Translations under genes and position numbers: made by a program
Notes under the pieces: generated by a model
The model's database searches: none
What the model saw: only the letters and a program-made list of their open reading frames with translations
What the model was told of the DNA's origin: nothing
NCBI RefSeq assembly: GCF_051020765.1
Contig: NW_027469236.1
Span: 248,001-312,000 of the forward strand
Reading direction: 5' to 3'
From: Lasioglossum baleicum
Taxonomy: Eukaryota > Arthropoda > Insecta > Hymenoptera > Halictidae
Length of the DNA stretch: 64,000 nt
Shown: positions 32,081 through 45,012 of the stretch, piece by piece
How positions within the stretch are numbered: position 1 is the first letter of the stretch
Layout: each line of letters begins with the position of its first letter

Positions 32081-34900
32081 AAAAACACATGCGAGAGGAT
32101 GCATCCCGCAGGCTAGTCGAGTAAAAACACGTGCGCGAGGATGCTTCCCGCAGGCTAGTCGAGTAAAAACACGTGCGAGAGGATGCATCCCGCAGGCTAG
32201 TCGAGTAAAAAATCGTGCGAGAGGATGCATCCCGCAGGCTAGTCGTGTAAAAACACGTGCGAGAGGATGCTTCCCGCAGGCTAGTCGAGTAAAAACACGT
32301 GCGAGAGGATGCATCCCGCAGGCTTGTCGAGTAAAAACACATGCGTGAGGATGCATCCCGCAGGCTAGTCGAGTAAAAACACATGCGAGAGGATGCATCC
32401 CGCAGGCTTGTCGAGTAAAAACACGTGCGAGAGGATGCTTCCCGCAGGCTAGTCGAGTAAAAACACGTGCGAGAGGATGCATCCCGCAGGCTTGTCGAGT
32501 AAAAACACATGCGTGAGGATGCATCCCGCAGGCTAGTCGAGTAAAAACACATGCGAGAGGATGCATCCCGCAGGCTTGTCGAGTAAAAACACGTGCGAGA
32601 GGATGCTTCCCGCAGGCTAGTCGTGTAAAAACACGTGCGAGAGGATGCTTCCCGCAGGCTAGTCGAGTAAAAACACGTGCGAGAGGATGCATCCCGCAGG
32701 CTTGTCGAGTAAAAACACATGCGAGAGGATGCATCCCGCAGGCTAGTCGAGTAAAAACACGTGCGAGAGGATGCTTCCCGCAGGCTAGTCGAGTAAAAAA
32801 TCGTGCGAGAGGATGCATCCCGCAGGCTAGTCGTGTAAAAACACGTGCGAGAGGATGCTTCCCGCAGGCTAGTCGAGTAAAAACACGTGCGAGAGGATGC
32901 ATCCCGCAGGCTTGTCGAGTAAAAACACATGCGTGAGGATGCATCCCGCAGGCTAGTCGAGTACAAACACGTGCGAGAGGATGCATCCCGCAGGCTAGTC
33001 GAGTAAAAACACGTGCGAGAGAATGCATCCCGCAGGCTAGTCGAGTAAAAACACATGCGAGAGGATGCATCCCGCAGGCTAATCGAGTAAAAACGCATGC
33101 GAGAGGATGCTTCTCGCAGGCTGGTCGAGCAAAAACACATGCGAGAGGATGCATCCGCAGGCTAGTCGAGTAAAAACACGTGCGAGAGGATGCTTCCCGC
33201 AGGCTAGTCGAGTACAAACACGTGCGAGAGGATGCATCCCGCAGGCTAGTCGAGTAAAAACACGTGCGAGAGAATGCATCCCGCAGGCTAGTCGAGTAAA
33301 AACACATGCGAGAGGATGCATCCCGCAGGCTAATCGAGTAAAAACACATGCGAGAGGATGCATCCCGCAGGCTAGTCGAGTAAAAACACGTGCGCGAGGA
33401 TGCTTCCCGCAGGCTAGTCGAGTAAAAACACGTGCGAGAGGATGCATCCCGCAGGCTAGTCGAGTAAAAAATCGTGCGAGAGGATGCATCCCGCAGGCTA
33501 GTCGTGTAAAAACACGTGCGAGAGGATGCTTCCCGCAGACTAGTCGTGTAAAAACACGTGCGAGAGGATGCATCCCGCAGGCTTGTCGAGTAAAAACACA
33601 TGCGTGAGGATGCATCCCGCAGGCTAGTCGAGTAAAAATACATGCGAGAGGATGCATCCCGCAGGCTTGTCGAGTAAAAACACGTGCGAGAGGATGCTTC
33701 CCGCAGGCTAGTCGAGTAAAAACACGTGCGTGAGGATGCATCCCGCAGGCTAGTCGAGTAAAAACACATGCGAGAGGATGCATCCCGCAGGCTAGTCGAG
33801 TAAAAACACGTGCGAGAGGATGCTTTCTGCAGCCTAGTCGAGTAAAAACACGTGCGAGAGGATGCATCCCGCAGGCTAGTCGAGTAAAAACTCGTGCGTG
33901 AGGATGCATCCCGCAGGCTAGTCGAGTAAAAACACATGCGAGAGGATGCATCCCGCAGGCTAGTCGAGTAAAAACACATGCGAGAGGATGCATCCCGCAG
34001 GCTAGTCGAGTAAAAACACGTGCGAGAGGATGCATCCCGCAGGCTAGTCGAGTAAAATCACGTGCGTGAGGATGCATCCCGCAGGCTAGTCGAGTAAAAA
34101 CACATGCGAGAGGATGCATCCCGCAGGCTAGTCGAGTAAAAACACATGCGAGAGGATGCATCCCGCAGGCTAGTCGAGTAAAAACACGTGCGAGAGGATG
34201 CATCCCGCAGGCTAGTCGAGTAAAAACACATGCGAGAGGATGCATCCCGCAGGCTTGTCGAGTAAAAACACATGCGTGAGGATGCATCCCGCAGGCTAGT
34301 CGAGTAAAAATACATGCGAGAGGATGCATCCCGCAGGCTTGTCGAGTAAAAACACGTGCGAGAGGATGCTTCCCGCAGGCTAGTCGAGTAAAAACACGTG
34401 CGTGAGGATGCATCCCGCAGGCTAGTCGAGTAAAAACACATGCGAGAGGATGCATCCCGCAGGCTAGTCGAGTAAAAATACATGCGAGAGGATGCATCCC
34501 GCAGGCTTGTCGAGTAAAAACACGTGCGAGAGGATGCTTCCCGCAGGCTAGTCGAGTAAAAACACGTGCGTGAGGATGCATCCCGCAGGCTAGTCGAGTA
34601 AAAACACATGCGAGAGGATGCATCCCGCAGGCTAGTCGAGTAAAAACACGTGCGAGAGGATGCTTTCCGCAGCCTAGTCGAGTAAAAACACGTGCGAGAG
34701 GATGCATCCCGCAGGCTAGTCGAGTAAAAACTCGTGCGTGAGGATGCATCCCGCAGGCTAGTCGAGTAAAAACACATGCGAGAGGATGCATCCCGCAGGC
34801 TAGTCGAGTAAAAACACATGCGAGAGGATGCATCCCGCAGGCTAGTCGAGTAAAAACACATGCGAGAGGATGCATCCCGCAGGCTAGTCGAGTAAAAATA
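32080..34900 (+). repeat. Diverged monomer domain
   Basis: Monomers here use marks rare elsewhere: GGCTTGTCGAG, GTCGTGTAAAA, AAAAAATCGTG (32,211, 32,799 and 33,470; spacings 588 and 671 bp, the second one base short because of a deletion near 33,155), GCGTGAGG, GCAGCCTAG and AAAATCACGTG. An 840-bp (20-monomer) step links CTTTCTGCAGCCTAG at about 33,823 with CTTTCCGCAGCCTAG at about 34,663, and ACTCGTGCGTG at 33,890/34,730. No 24-bp arrays. Confidence 0.78.
33150..33158 (+). other. One-base deletion
   Basis: GCATCCGCAGG instead of GCATCCCGCAGG. Confidence 0.85.
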
Positions 34901-34908
34901 CGTGCGAG

Positions 34909-35001
34909 GTTTTGTGGGATGCGCATGCGCAGGTTTTGTGGGATGCGCATGCGCAGGATTTGTGGGATGCGAATGCGCAGGTTTTTTTTTGGGATGCGCA
35001 T
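34909..35001 (+). repeat. 24-bp array S9 with a T-run expansion
   Basis: Short form of 93 bp; the last unit has nine T instead of six. Its spacing to L11 is 372 bp, which is 327 plus these 3 bases plus one extra 42-mer. Confidence 0.95.
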
Positions 35002-35280
35002 GGCTAGTCGAGCAAAAACACGTGCGAGAGGATGCATCCCGCAGGCTTGTCGAGTAAAAACACATGCGAGAGGATGCATCCCGCAGGCTAGTCGAGTAAA
35101 AACACATGCGAGAGGATGCATCCCGCAGGCTAGTCGAGTAAAAACACGTGCGAGAGGATGCTTCCTGCAGGCTAGTCGAGTAAAAACACGTGCGAGAGGA
35201 TGCATCCCGCAGGCTAGTCGAGTAAAAACACGTGCGAGAGGATGCATCCCGCAGGCTAGTCGAGTAAGAACACGTGCGAG

Positions 35281-35418
35281 GTTTTGTGGGATGCGCATGC
35301 GCAGGGTTTTTGGGATGCGCATGCGCAGGTTTTGTGGGATGCGCATGCGCAGGTTTTGTGGGATGCGAATGCGCAGGTTTTTTGGGATGCGCATGCGCAG
35401 GTTTTTTTGGATGCGCAT
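35281..35418 (+). repeat. 24-bp array L11 (T lineage)
   Basis: Long form; the following monomer has a private GCGAAAGG. Confidence 0.95.
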
Positions 35419-35979
35419 GGCTAGTCGAGCAAAAACACGTGCGAAAGGATGCATCCCGCATGTTAGTCGAGTAAAAACACATGCGAGAGGATGCATCCCG
35501 CAGGCTAGTCGAGTAAAAACACATGCGAGAGGATGCATCCCGCAGGCTATTCGAGTAAAAACACGTGCGAGAGGATGCTTCCCGCAGGCTAGTCGAGCAA
35601 AAACACGTGCGAGAGGATGCATCCCACAGGCTAGTCGAGCAAAAACACGTGTGAGAGGATGCATCCCGCAGGCTAGTCGAGCAAAAACACGTGCGAGAGG
35701 ATGCATCCCGCAGGCTAGTCGAGTAAAAACATATGCGAGAGGATGCATCCCGCAGGCTAGTCGAGTAAAAACACGTGCGAGAGGATGCTTCCCGCATGCT
35801 AGTCGAGTAAAAACACATGCGAGAGGATGCATCCCGCAGGCTAGTCGAGTAAAAACACATGCGAGAGGATGCATCCCGCAGGCTAGTCGAGTAAAAACAC
35901 GTGCGAGAGGATGCTTCCCGCAGGCTCGTCGAGTAAAAACACGTGCGAGAGGATGCATCCCGCAGGCTAGTCGAGTAAA

Positions 35980-36900
35980 AACGCATGCGAGAGGATGCTT
36001 CTCGCAGGCTGGTCGAGCAAAAACACGTGCGAGAGGATGCATCCCGCAGGCTAGTCGAGTAAAAACACATGCGAGAGGATGCATCCAGCAGGCTAGTCGA
36101 GTAAAAACACGTGCGAGAGGATGCTTCCCGCAGGCTAGTCGAGTAAAAACACGTGCGAGAGGATGCATCCCGCAGGCTAGTCGAGTAAAAACACATGCGA
36201 GAGAATGCATCCCGCAGGCTAGTCGAGTAAAAACGCATGCGAGAGGATGCTTCTCGCAGGCTGGTCGAGCAAAAACACGTGCGAGAGGATGCATCCCGCA
36301 GGCTAGTCGAGTAAAAACACATGCGAGAGGATGCATCCCGCAGGCTAGTCGAGTAAAAACACGTGCGAGAGGATGCTTCCCGCAGGCTAGTCGAGTACAA
36401 ACACGTGCGAGAGGATGCATCCCGCAGGCTAGTCGAGTAAAAACGCATGCGAGAGGATGCTTCTCGCAGGCTGGTCGAGCAAAAACACGTGCGAGAGGAT
36501 GCATCCCGCAGGCTAGTCGAGTAAAAACACATGCGAGAGGATGCATCCAGCAGGCTAGTCGAGTAAAAACACGTGCGAGAGGATGCTTCCCGCAGGCTAG
36601 TCGAGTAAAAACACGTGCGAGAGGATGCATCCCGCAGGCTAGTCGAGTAAAAACACATGCGAGAGAATGCATCCCGCAGGCTAGTCGAGTAAAAACGCAT
36701 GCGAGAGGATGCTTCTCGCAGGCTGGTCGAGCAAAAACACGTGCGAGAGGATGCATCCCGCAGGCTAGTCGAGTAAAAACACATGCGAGAGGATGCATCC
36801 CGCAGGCTAGTCGAGTAAAAACACGTGCGAGAGGATGCTTCCCGCAGGCTAGTCGAGTACAAACACGTGCGAGAGGATGCATCCCGCAGGCTAGTCGATT
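35980..36900 (+). repeat. Tandem 11-monomer (462-bp) duplication
   Basis: CGCATG/TTCTCGC monomers at 35,982, 36,234, 36,444 and 36,696 (252, 210, 252). The private GCATCCAGCAGG at about 36,084 recurs at about 36,546, exactly 462 bp on. The block ends at the marker TCGATTAAAAAC at 36,897. Confidence 0.8.
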
Positions 36901-38700
36901 AAAAACACGTGCGAGAGGATGCATCCCGCAGGCTAGTCGAGTAAAAACACGTGCGAGAGGATGCTTCCCGCATGCTAGTCGAGTAAAAACACATGCGAGA
37001 GGATGCATCCCGCAGGCTAGTCGAGTAAAAACACGTGCGAGATGATGCATCCCGCAGGCTAGTCGAGTAAAAACACATGCGAGAGGATGCATCCCGCAGG
37101 CTAGTCGAGTAAAAACACGTGCGAGAGGATGCATCCCGCAGGCTAGTCGAGTAAAAACACGTGCGAGAGGATGCATCCCGCAGGCTAGTCGAGTAAAAAC
37201 ACATGCGAGAGGATGCATCCCGCAGGCTAGTCGAGTAAAAACACGTGCGAGAGGATGCTTCCCGCAGGCTAGTCGAGTACAAACACGTGCGAGAGGATGC
37301 ATCCCGCAGGCTAGTCGAGTAAAAACACGTGCGAGAGAATGCATCCCGCAGGCTAGTCGAGTAAAAACACGTGCGAGAGGATGCATCCCGCAGGCTAGTC
37401 GAGTAAAAACACATGCGAGAGGATGCATCCCGCAGGCTAGTCGAGTAAAAACACGTGCGAGAGGATGCATCCCGCAGGCTAGTCGAGTAAAAACACGTGC
37501 GAGAGGATGCATCCCGCAGGCTAGTCGAGTAAAAACACATGCGAGAGGATGCATCCCGCAGGCTAGTCGAGTAAAAACACGTGCGAGAGGATGCATCCCG
37601 CAGGCTAGTCGAGTAAAAACACATGCGAGAGGATGCATCCCGCAGGCTAGTCGAGTAAAAACACGTGCGAGAGGATGCATCCCGCAGGCTAGTCGAGTAA
37701 AAACACGTGCGAGAGGATGCATCCCGCAGGCTAGTCGAGTAAAAACACATGCGAGAGGATGCATCCCGCAGGCTAGTCGAGTAAAAACACGTGCGAGAGG
37801 ATGCTTCCCGCAGGCTAGTCGAGTACAAACACGTGCGAGAGGATGCATCCCGCAGGCTAGTCGAGTAAAAACACGTGCGAGAGAATGCATCCCGCAGGCT
37901 AGTCGAGTAAAAACACATGCGAGAGGATGCATCCCGCAGGCTAATCGAGTAAAAACGCATGCGAGAGGATGCTTCTCGCAGGCTGGTCGAGCAAAAACAC
38001 GTGCGAGAGGATGCTTCCCGCAGGCTAGTCGAGTAAAAACACGTGCGAGAGGATGCATCCCGCAGGCTTGTCGAGTAAAAACACGTGCGAGAGGATGCTT
38101 CCCGCAGGCTAGTCGAGTAAAAACACGTGCGTGAGGATGCATCCCGCAGGCTAGTCGAGTAAAAACACATGCGAGAGGATGCATCCCGCAGGCTAGTCGA
38201 GTAAAAACACGTGCGAGAGAATGCATCCCGCAGGCTAGTCGAGTAAAAACACATGCGAGAGGATGCATCCCGCAGGCTAATCGAGTAAAAACGCATGCGA
38301 GAGGATGCTTCTCGCAGGCTGGTCGAGCAAAAACACGTGCGTGAGGATGCATCCCGCAGGCTAGTCGAGCAAAAACACGTGCGAGAGGATGCTTCCCGCA
38401 GGCTAGTCGAGTAAAAACACGTGTGAGAGGATGCATCCCGCAGGCTAGTCGAGTAAAAACACGTGCGTGAGGATGCATCCCGCAGGCTAGTCGAGTAAAA
38501 ACACATGCGAGAGGATGCATCCCGCAGGCTAGTCGAGTAAAAACACATGCGAGAGGATGCATCCCGCAGGCTAGTCGAGTAAAAACACGTGCGAGAGGAT
38601 GCTTCCCGCAGGCTAGTCGAGTAAAAACACGTGCGAGAGGATGCATCCCGCAGGCTAGTCGAGTAAAAACACGTGCGAGAGGATGCATCCCGCAGGCTAG
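36900..38700 (+). repeat. Simple-variant domain with a five-monomer (210-bp) rhythm
   Basis: From about 37,360 to 37,790 the E-box position reads CACGTG, CACATG, CACGTG, CACGTG, CACATG and repeats that order, with otherwise near-consensus monomers. The same rhythm returns at about 59,920-60,300. From 37,800 the ordinary 7-type block and several GCGTGAGG monomers follow up to L12. Confidence 0.7.
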
Positions 38701-38721
38701 TCGAGTAAGAACACGTGCGAG

Positions 38722-38859
38722 GTTTTGTGGGATGCGCATGCGCAGGGTTTTTGGGATGCGCATGCGCAGGTTTTGTGGGATGCGCATGCGCAGGTTTTGT
38801 GGGATGCGAATGCGCAGGTGTTTTGGGATGCGCATGCGCAGGTTTTTTGGGATGCGCAT
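38722..38859 (+). repeat. 24-bp array L12 (variant lineage)
   Basis: Long form with unit 5 starting GTGTTTTG and unit 6 with six T plus GGG, both private. It precedes, rather than follows, a short array. Confidence 0.95.
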
Positions 38860-39012
38860 GGCTAGTCGAGCAAAAACACGTGCGAGAGGATGCATCCCGC
38901 ATGCTAGTCGAGTAAAAACACATGCGAGAGGATGCATCCCGCAGGCTAGTCGAGTAAAAACACATGCGAGAGGATGCATCCCGCAGGCTAGTCGAGTAAA
39001 AATACGTGCGAG

Positions 39013-39102
39013 GTTTTGTGGGATGCGCATGCGCAGGTTTTGTGGGATGCGCATGCGCAGGATTTGTGGGATGCGAATGCGCAGGTTTTTCGGGATGCGC
39101 AT
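39013..39102 (+). repeat. 24-bp array S10
   Basis: Short form with a private TTTTTCGGG in its last unit. The long array L13 follows at 243 bp, 84 bp (two monomers) less than usual. Confidence 0.95.
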
Positions 39103-39255
39103 GGCTAGTCGAGCAAAAACACGTGCGAGAGGATGCATCCCGCAGGCTAGTCGAGTAAAAACACATGCGAGAGGATGCATCCCGCAGGCTAGTCGAGTAA
39201 AAACACGTGCGAGAGGATGCATCCCGCAGGCTAGTCGAGTAAGAACACGTGCGAG

Positions 39256-39393
39256 GTTTTGTGGGATGCGCATGCGCAGGGTTTTTGGGATGCGCATGCG
39301 CAGGTTTTGTGGGATGCGCATGCGCAGGTTTTGTGGGATGCGAATGCGAAGGTTTTTTGGGATGCGCATGCGCAGGTTTTTTTGGATGCGCAT
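39256..39393 (+). repeat. 24-bp array L13 (T lineage)
   Basis: Long form; unit 4 has a second change (GCGAATGCGAAG). Confidence 0.95.
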
Positions 39394-42300
39394 GGCTAGT
39401 CGAGCAAAAACACGTGCGAGAGGATGCATCCCGCATGTTAGTCGAGTAAAAACACATGCGAGAGGATGCATCCCGCAGGCTAGTCGAGTAAGAACACATG
39501 CGAGAGGATGCATCCCGCAGGCTAGTCGAGTAAAAACACGTGCGAGAGGATGCTTCCCGCAGGCTAGTCGAGCAAAAACACGTGCGAGAGGATGCATCCC
39601 ACAGGCTAGTCGAGCAAAAACACGTGTGAGAGGATGCATCCCGCAGGCTAGTCGAGCAAAAACACGTGCGAGAGGATGCATCCCGCAGGCTAGTCGGGTA
39701 AAAACATATGCGAGAGGATGCATCCCGCAGGCTAGTCGAGTAAAAACACGTGCGAGAGGATGCTTCCCGCATGCTAGTCGAGTAAAAACACATGCGAGAG
39801 GATGCATCCCGCAGGCTGGTTGAGTAAAAACACGTGCGAGAGGATGCTTCCCGCAGGCTAGTCGAGTAAAAACAAGTGCGAGAGGATGCATCCCGCAAGC
39901 TAGTCGAGTAAAAACACGTGCGTGAGGATGCATCCCGCAGGCTAGTCGAGTAAAAACACATGCGAGAGGATGCATCCCGCAGGCTAGTCGAGTAAAAACA
40001 CGTGCGAGAGTATGCTTCCCGCAGGCTAGTCGAGTAAAAACACGTGCGAGAGGATGCATCCCGCAGGCTAGTCGAGTAAAAACACGTGCGCGAGAATGCA
40101 TCCCGCAGGCTAGTCGAGTAAAAATACATGCGAGAGGATGCATCCCGCCGGCTAGTCGAGTAAAAACACGTGCGAGAGGATGCTTCCCGCAGGCTAGTCG
40201 AGTAAAAACACGTGCGAGAGGATGCATCCCGCAGGCTAGTCGAGTAAAAACGCATGCGAGAGGATGCTTCTCGCAGGCTGGTCGAGCAAAAACACGTGCG
40301 AGAGGATGCATCCCGCAGGCTAGTCGAGTAAAAACACATGCGAGAGGATGCATCCCGCAGGCTAGTCGAGTAAAAACACGTGCGAGAGGATGCTTCCCGC
40401 AGGCTAGTCGAGTAAAAACACGTGCGAGAGGATGCATCCCGCAGGCTTGTCGAGTAAAAACACATGCGAGAGAATGCATCCCGCAGGCTAGTCGAGTAAA
40501 AAGGCATGCGAGAGGATGCTTCTCGCAGGCTGGTCGAGCAAAAACACGTGCGAGAGGATGCATCCCGCAGGCTAGTCGAGTAAAAACACATGCGAGAGGA
40601 TGCATCCCGCAGGCTAGTCGAGTAAAAACACGTGCGAGAGGATGCTTCCCGCAGGCTAGTCGAGTACAAACACGTGCGAGAGGATGCATCCCGCAGGCTA
40701 GTCGAGTAAAAACACGTGCGAGAGAATGCATCCCGCAGGCTAGTCGAGTAAAAACACATGCGAGAGGATGCATCCCGCAGGCTAATCGAGTAAAAACGCA
40801 TGCGAGAGGATGCTTCTCGCAGGCTGGTCGAGCAAAAACACGTGCGAGAGGATGCATCCCGCAGGCTAGTCGAGTAAAAACACATGCGAGAGGATGCATC
40901 CCGCAGGCTAGTCGAGTAAAAACACATGCGAGAGGATGCATCCCGCATGCTAGTCGAGTAAAAACACATGCGAGAGGATGCATCCCGCAGGCTAGTCGAG
41001 TAAAAACACGTGCGAGAGGATGCATCCCGCAGACCAGTCGAGTAAAAACACGTGCGAGAGGATGCTTCCCGCAGGCTAGTCGAGTAAAAACACGTGCGAG
41101 AGGATGCATCCCGCAGGCTAGTCGAGTAAAAACACGTGCGTGAGGATGCTTCTCGCAGGCTAGTCGAGTAAAAACACGTGCGAGTGGATGCATCCCGCAG
41201 GCCAGTCGAGTAAAAACACGTGCGAGAGGATGCTTCCCGCAGGCTAGTCGAGTAAAAACACGTGCGAGAGGATGCATCCCGCAGGCTAGTCGAGTAAAAA
41301 CACGTGCGAGAGGATGCTTCTCGCAGGCTGGTCGAGCAAAAACACGTGCGAGAGGATGCATCCCGCAGGCTAGTCGAGTAAAAACACATGCGAGAGGATG
41401 CATCCCGCAGGCTAGTCGAGTAAAAACACGTGCGAGAGGATGCTTCCCGCAGGCTAGTCGAGTAAAAACACGTGCGAGAGGATGCATCCCGCAGGCTAGT
41501 CGAGTAAAAACACATGCGAGAGGATGCATCCCGCAGGCTAGTCGAGTAAAAACACGTGCGAGAGGATGCTTCCCGCAGGCTAGTCGAGTACAAACACGTG
41601 CGAGAGGATGCATCCCGCAGGCTAGTCGAGTAAAAACACGTGCGAGAGAATGCATCCCGCAGGCTAGTCGAGTAAAAACACATGCGAGAGGATGCATCCC
41701 GCAGGCTAATCGAGTAAAAACGCATGCGAGAGGATGCTTCTCGCAGGCTGGTCGAGCAAAAACACGTGAGAGAGGATGCTTCCCGCAGGCTAGTCGAGTA
41801 AAAACACGTGCGAGAGGATGCTTCCCGCAGGCTAGTCGAGTACAAACACGTGCGAGAGGATGCATCCCGCAGGCTAGTCGAGTAAAAACGCATGCGAGAG
41901 GATGCTTCTCGCAGGCTGGTCGAGCAAAAACACGTGCGAGAGGATGCATCCCGCAGGCTAGTCGAGTAAAAACACATGCGAGAGGATGCATCCCGCAGGC
42001 TAGTCGAGTAAAAACACGTGCGAGAGGATGCTTCCCGCAGGCTAGTCGAGTACAAACACGTGCGAGAGGATGCATCCCGCAGGTTAGTCGAGTAAAAACA
42101 CGTGCGAGAGAATGCATCCCGCAGGCTAGTCGAGTAAAAACACATGCGAGAGGATGCATCCCGCAGGCTAATCGAGTAAAAACACATGCGAGAGGATGCA
42201 TCCCGCAGGCTAGTCGAGTAAAAACACGTGCGAGAGGATGCTTCCCGCAGGCTAGTCGAGTAAAAACACGTGCGAGAGGATGCATCCCGCAGGCTAGTCG

Positions 42301-42560
42301 AGTAAAAACACATGCGAGAGAATGCATCCCGCAGGCTAGTCGAGTAAAAACACGTGCGAGAGAATGCATCCCGCAGGCTAGTCGAGTAAAAACACATGCG
42401 AGAGGATGCATCCCGCAGGCTAGTCGAGTAAAAACACATGCGAGAGGATGCATCCCGCAGGCTAGTCGAGTAAAAACACGTGCGAGAGGATGCTTCCCGC
42501 AGGCTAGTCGAGCAAAAACACGTGCGAGAGGATGCATCCCACAGGCTAGTCGAGCAAAAA
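39394..42560 (+). repeat. 42-mer stretch without 24-bp arrays
   Basis: After L13 the marker series (GTGTGAG, CATATG, GCGTGAGG, GAGTATGC, GCGCGAGAATG) runs to about 40,090, then 6- and 7-type HOR blocks, then around 40,920-41,330 a set of less ordered monomers with GCAGACCAG, GCAGGCCAG and GTGAGGATGCTTCTCGC. I see nothing but satellite. Confidence 0.75.
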
Positions 42561-42599
42561 CACGTGTGAGAGGATGCATCCCGCAGGCTAGTCGAGTAA

Positions 42600-45012
42600 A
42601 AACACGTGCGAGAGGATGCTTCCCGCATGCTAGTCGAGTAAAAACACATGCGAGAGGATGCATCCCGCAGGCTAGTCGAGTAAAAACACGTGCGAGAGGA
42701 TGCTTCCCGCAGGCTAGTCGAGTAAAAACACGTGCGGGAGGATGCATCCCGCAAGCTAGTCGAGTAAAAACACGTGCGAGAGGATGCTTCCTGCAGGCTA
42801 GTCGAGTAAAAACACGTGCGAGAGGATGCATCCCGCAGGCTAGTCGAGTAAAAACACGTGCGAGAGGATGCTTCCCGCAGGCTAGTCGAGCAAAAACACG
42901 TGCGAGAGGATGCATCCCACAGGCTAGTCGAGCAAAAACACGTGTGAGAGGATGCATCCCGCAGGCTAGTCGAGCAAAAACACGTGCGAGAGGATGCATC
43001 CCGCAGGCTAGTCGAGTAAAAACACATGCGAGAGGATGCATCCCGCAGGCTAGTCGAGTAAAAACACGTGCGAGAGGATGCTTCCCGCAGGCTAGTCGAG
43101 TAAAAACACGTGCGAGAGGATGCATCCCGCAGGCTAGTCGAGTAAAAACACATGCGAGAGAATGCATCCCGCAGGCTAGTCGAGTAAAAACGCATGCGAG
43201 AGGATGCTTCTCGCAGGCTGGTCGAGCAAAAACACGTGCGAGAGGATGCATCCCGCAGGCTAGTCGAGTAAAAACACATGCGAGAGGATGCATCCCGCAG
43301 GCTAGTCGAGTAAAAACACGTGCGAGAGGATGCTTCCCGCAGGCTAGTCGAGTACAAACACGTGCGAGAGGATGCATCCCGCAGGCTAGTCGAGTAAAAA
43401 CACGTGCGAGAGAATGCATCCCGCAGGCTAGTCGAGTAAAAACACATGCGAGAGGATGCATCCCGCAGGCTAATCAAGTAAAAACGCATGCGAGAGGATG
43501 CTTCTCGCAGGCTGGTCGAGCAAAAACACGTGCGAGAGGATGCATCCCGCAGGCTAGTCGAGTAAAAACACATGCGAGAGGATGCATCCCGCAGGCTAAT
43601 CGAGTAAAAACACATGCGAGAGGATGCATCCCGCAGGCTAGTCGAGTAAAAACACGTGCGAGAGGATGCTTCCCGCAGGCTAGTCGAGTAAAAACACGTG
43701 CGAGAGGATGCATCCCGCAGGCTAGTCGAGTAAAAACGCATGCGAGAGGATGCTTCTCGCAGGCTGGTCGAGCAAAAACACGTGCGAGAGGATGCATCCC
43801 GCAGGCTAGTCGAGTAAAAACACATGCGAGAGGATGCATCCCGCAGGCTAGTCGAGTAAAAACACGTGCGAGAGGATGCTTCCCGCAGGCTAGTCGAGTA
43901 AAAACACGTGCGAGAGGATGCATCCCGCAGGCTAGTCGAGTAAAAACACATGCGAGAGAATGCATCCCGCAGGCTAGTCGAGTAAAAACGCATGCGAGAG
44001 GATGCTTCTCGCAGGCTGGTCGAGCAAAAACACGTGCGAGAGGATGCATCCCGCAGGCTAGTCGAGTAAAAACACGTGCGAGAGAATGCATCCCGCAGGC
44101 TAGTCGAGTAAAAACACATGCGAGAGGATGCATCCCGCAGGCTAATCGAGTAAAAACGCATGCGAGAGGATGCTTCTCGCAGGCTGGTCGAGCAAAAACA
44201 CGTGCGAGAGGATGCATCCCGCAGGCTAGTCGAGTAAAAACACATGCGAGAGGATGCATCCCGCAGGCTAGTCGAGTAAAAACACATGCGAGAGGATGCA
44301 TCCCGCAGGCTAGTCGAGTAAAAACACGTGCGAGAGGATGCTTCCTGCAGGCTAGTCGAGTAAAAACACGTGCGAGAGGATACATCCCGCAGGCTAGTCG
44401 AGTAAAAACACGTGCGAGAGGATGCATCCCGCAGGCTAGTCGAGTAAGAACACGTGCGAGGTTTTGTGGGATGCGCATGCGCAGGGTTTTTGGGATGCGC
44501 ATGCGCAGGTTTTGTGGGATGCGCATGCGCAGGTTTTGTGGGATGCGAATGCGCAGGTTGTTTGGGATGCGCATGCGCAGGTTTTTTTGGATGCGCATGG
44601 CTAGTCGAGCAAAAACACGTGCGAGAGGATGCATCCCGCATGTTAGTCGAGTAAAAACACATGCGAGAGGATGCATCCCGCAGGCTAGTCGAGTAAAAAC
44701 ACGTGCGAGAGTATGCTTCCCGCAGGCTAGTCGAGTAAAAACACGTGCGAGAGGATGCATCCCGCAGGCTAGTCGAGTAAAAACATATGCGAGAGGATGC
44801 ATCCCGCAGGCTAGTCGAGTAAAAACACGTGCGAGAGGATGCTTCCCGCATTTTAGTCGAGTAAAAACACATGCGAGAGGATGCATCCCGCAGGCTAGTC
44901 GAGTAAAAACACGTGCGAGAGGATGCTTCCCGCAGGCTAGTCGAGTAAAAACACGTGCGGGAGGATGCATCCCGCAAGCTAGTCGAGTAAAAACACGTGC
45001 GTGAGGATGCAT
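42600..45012 (+). repeat. Segmental duplicate D, copy 1
   Basis: 43,010-45,012 matches 50,846-52,848 at a shift of 7,836 (GCTAATCAAG 43,471/51,307; L14/L17). The stretch before 43,010 matches at 7,752, because the second copy carries two extra monomers near 50,760-50,840. Confidence 0.83.
44461..44598 (+). repeat. 24-bp array L14 (G lineage)
   Basis: Long form without a preceding short array. Duplicated as L17 at a shift of 7,836 bp. Confidence 0.95.
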
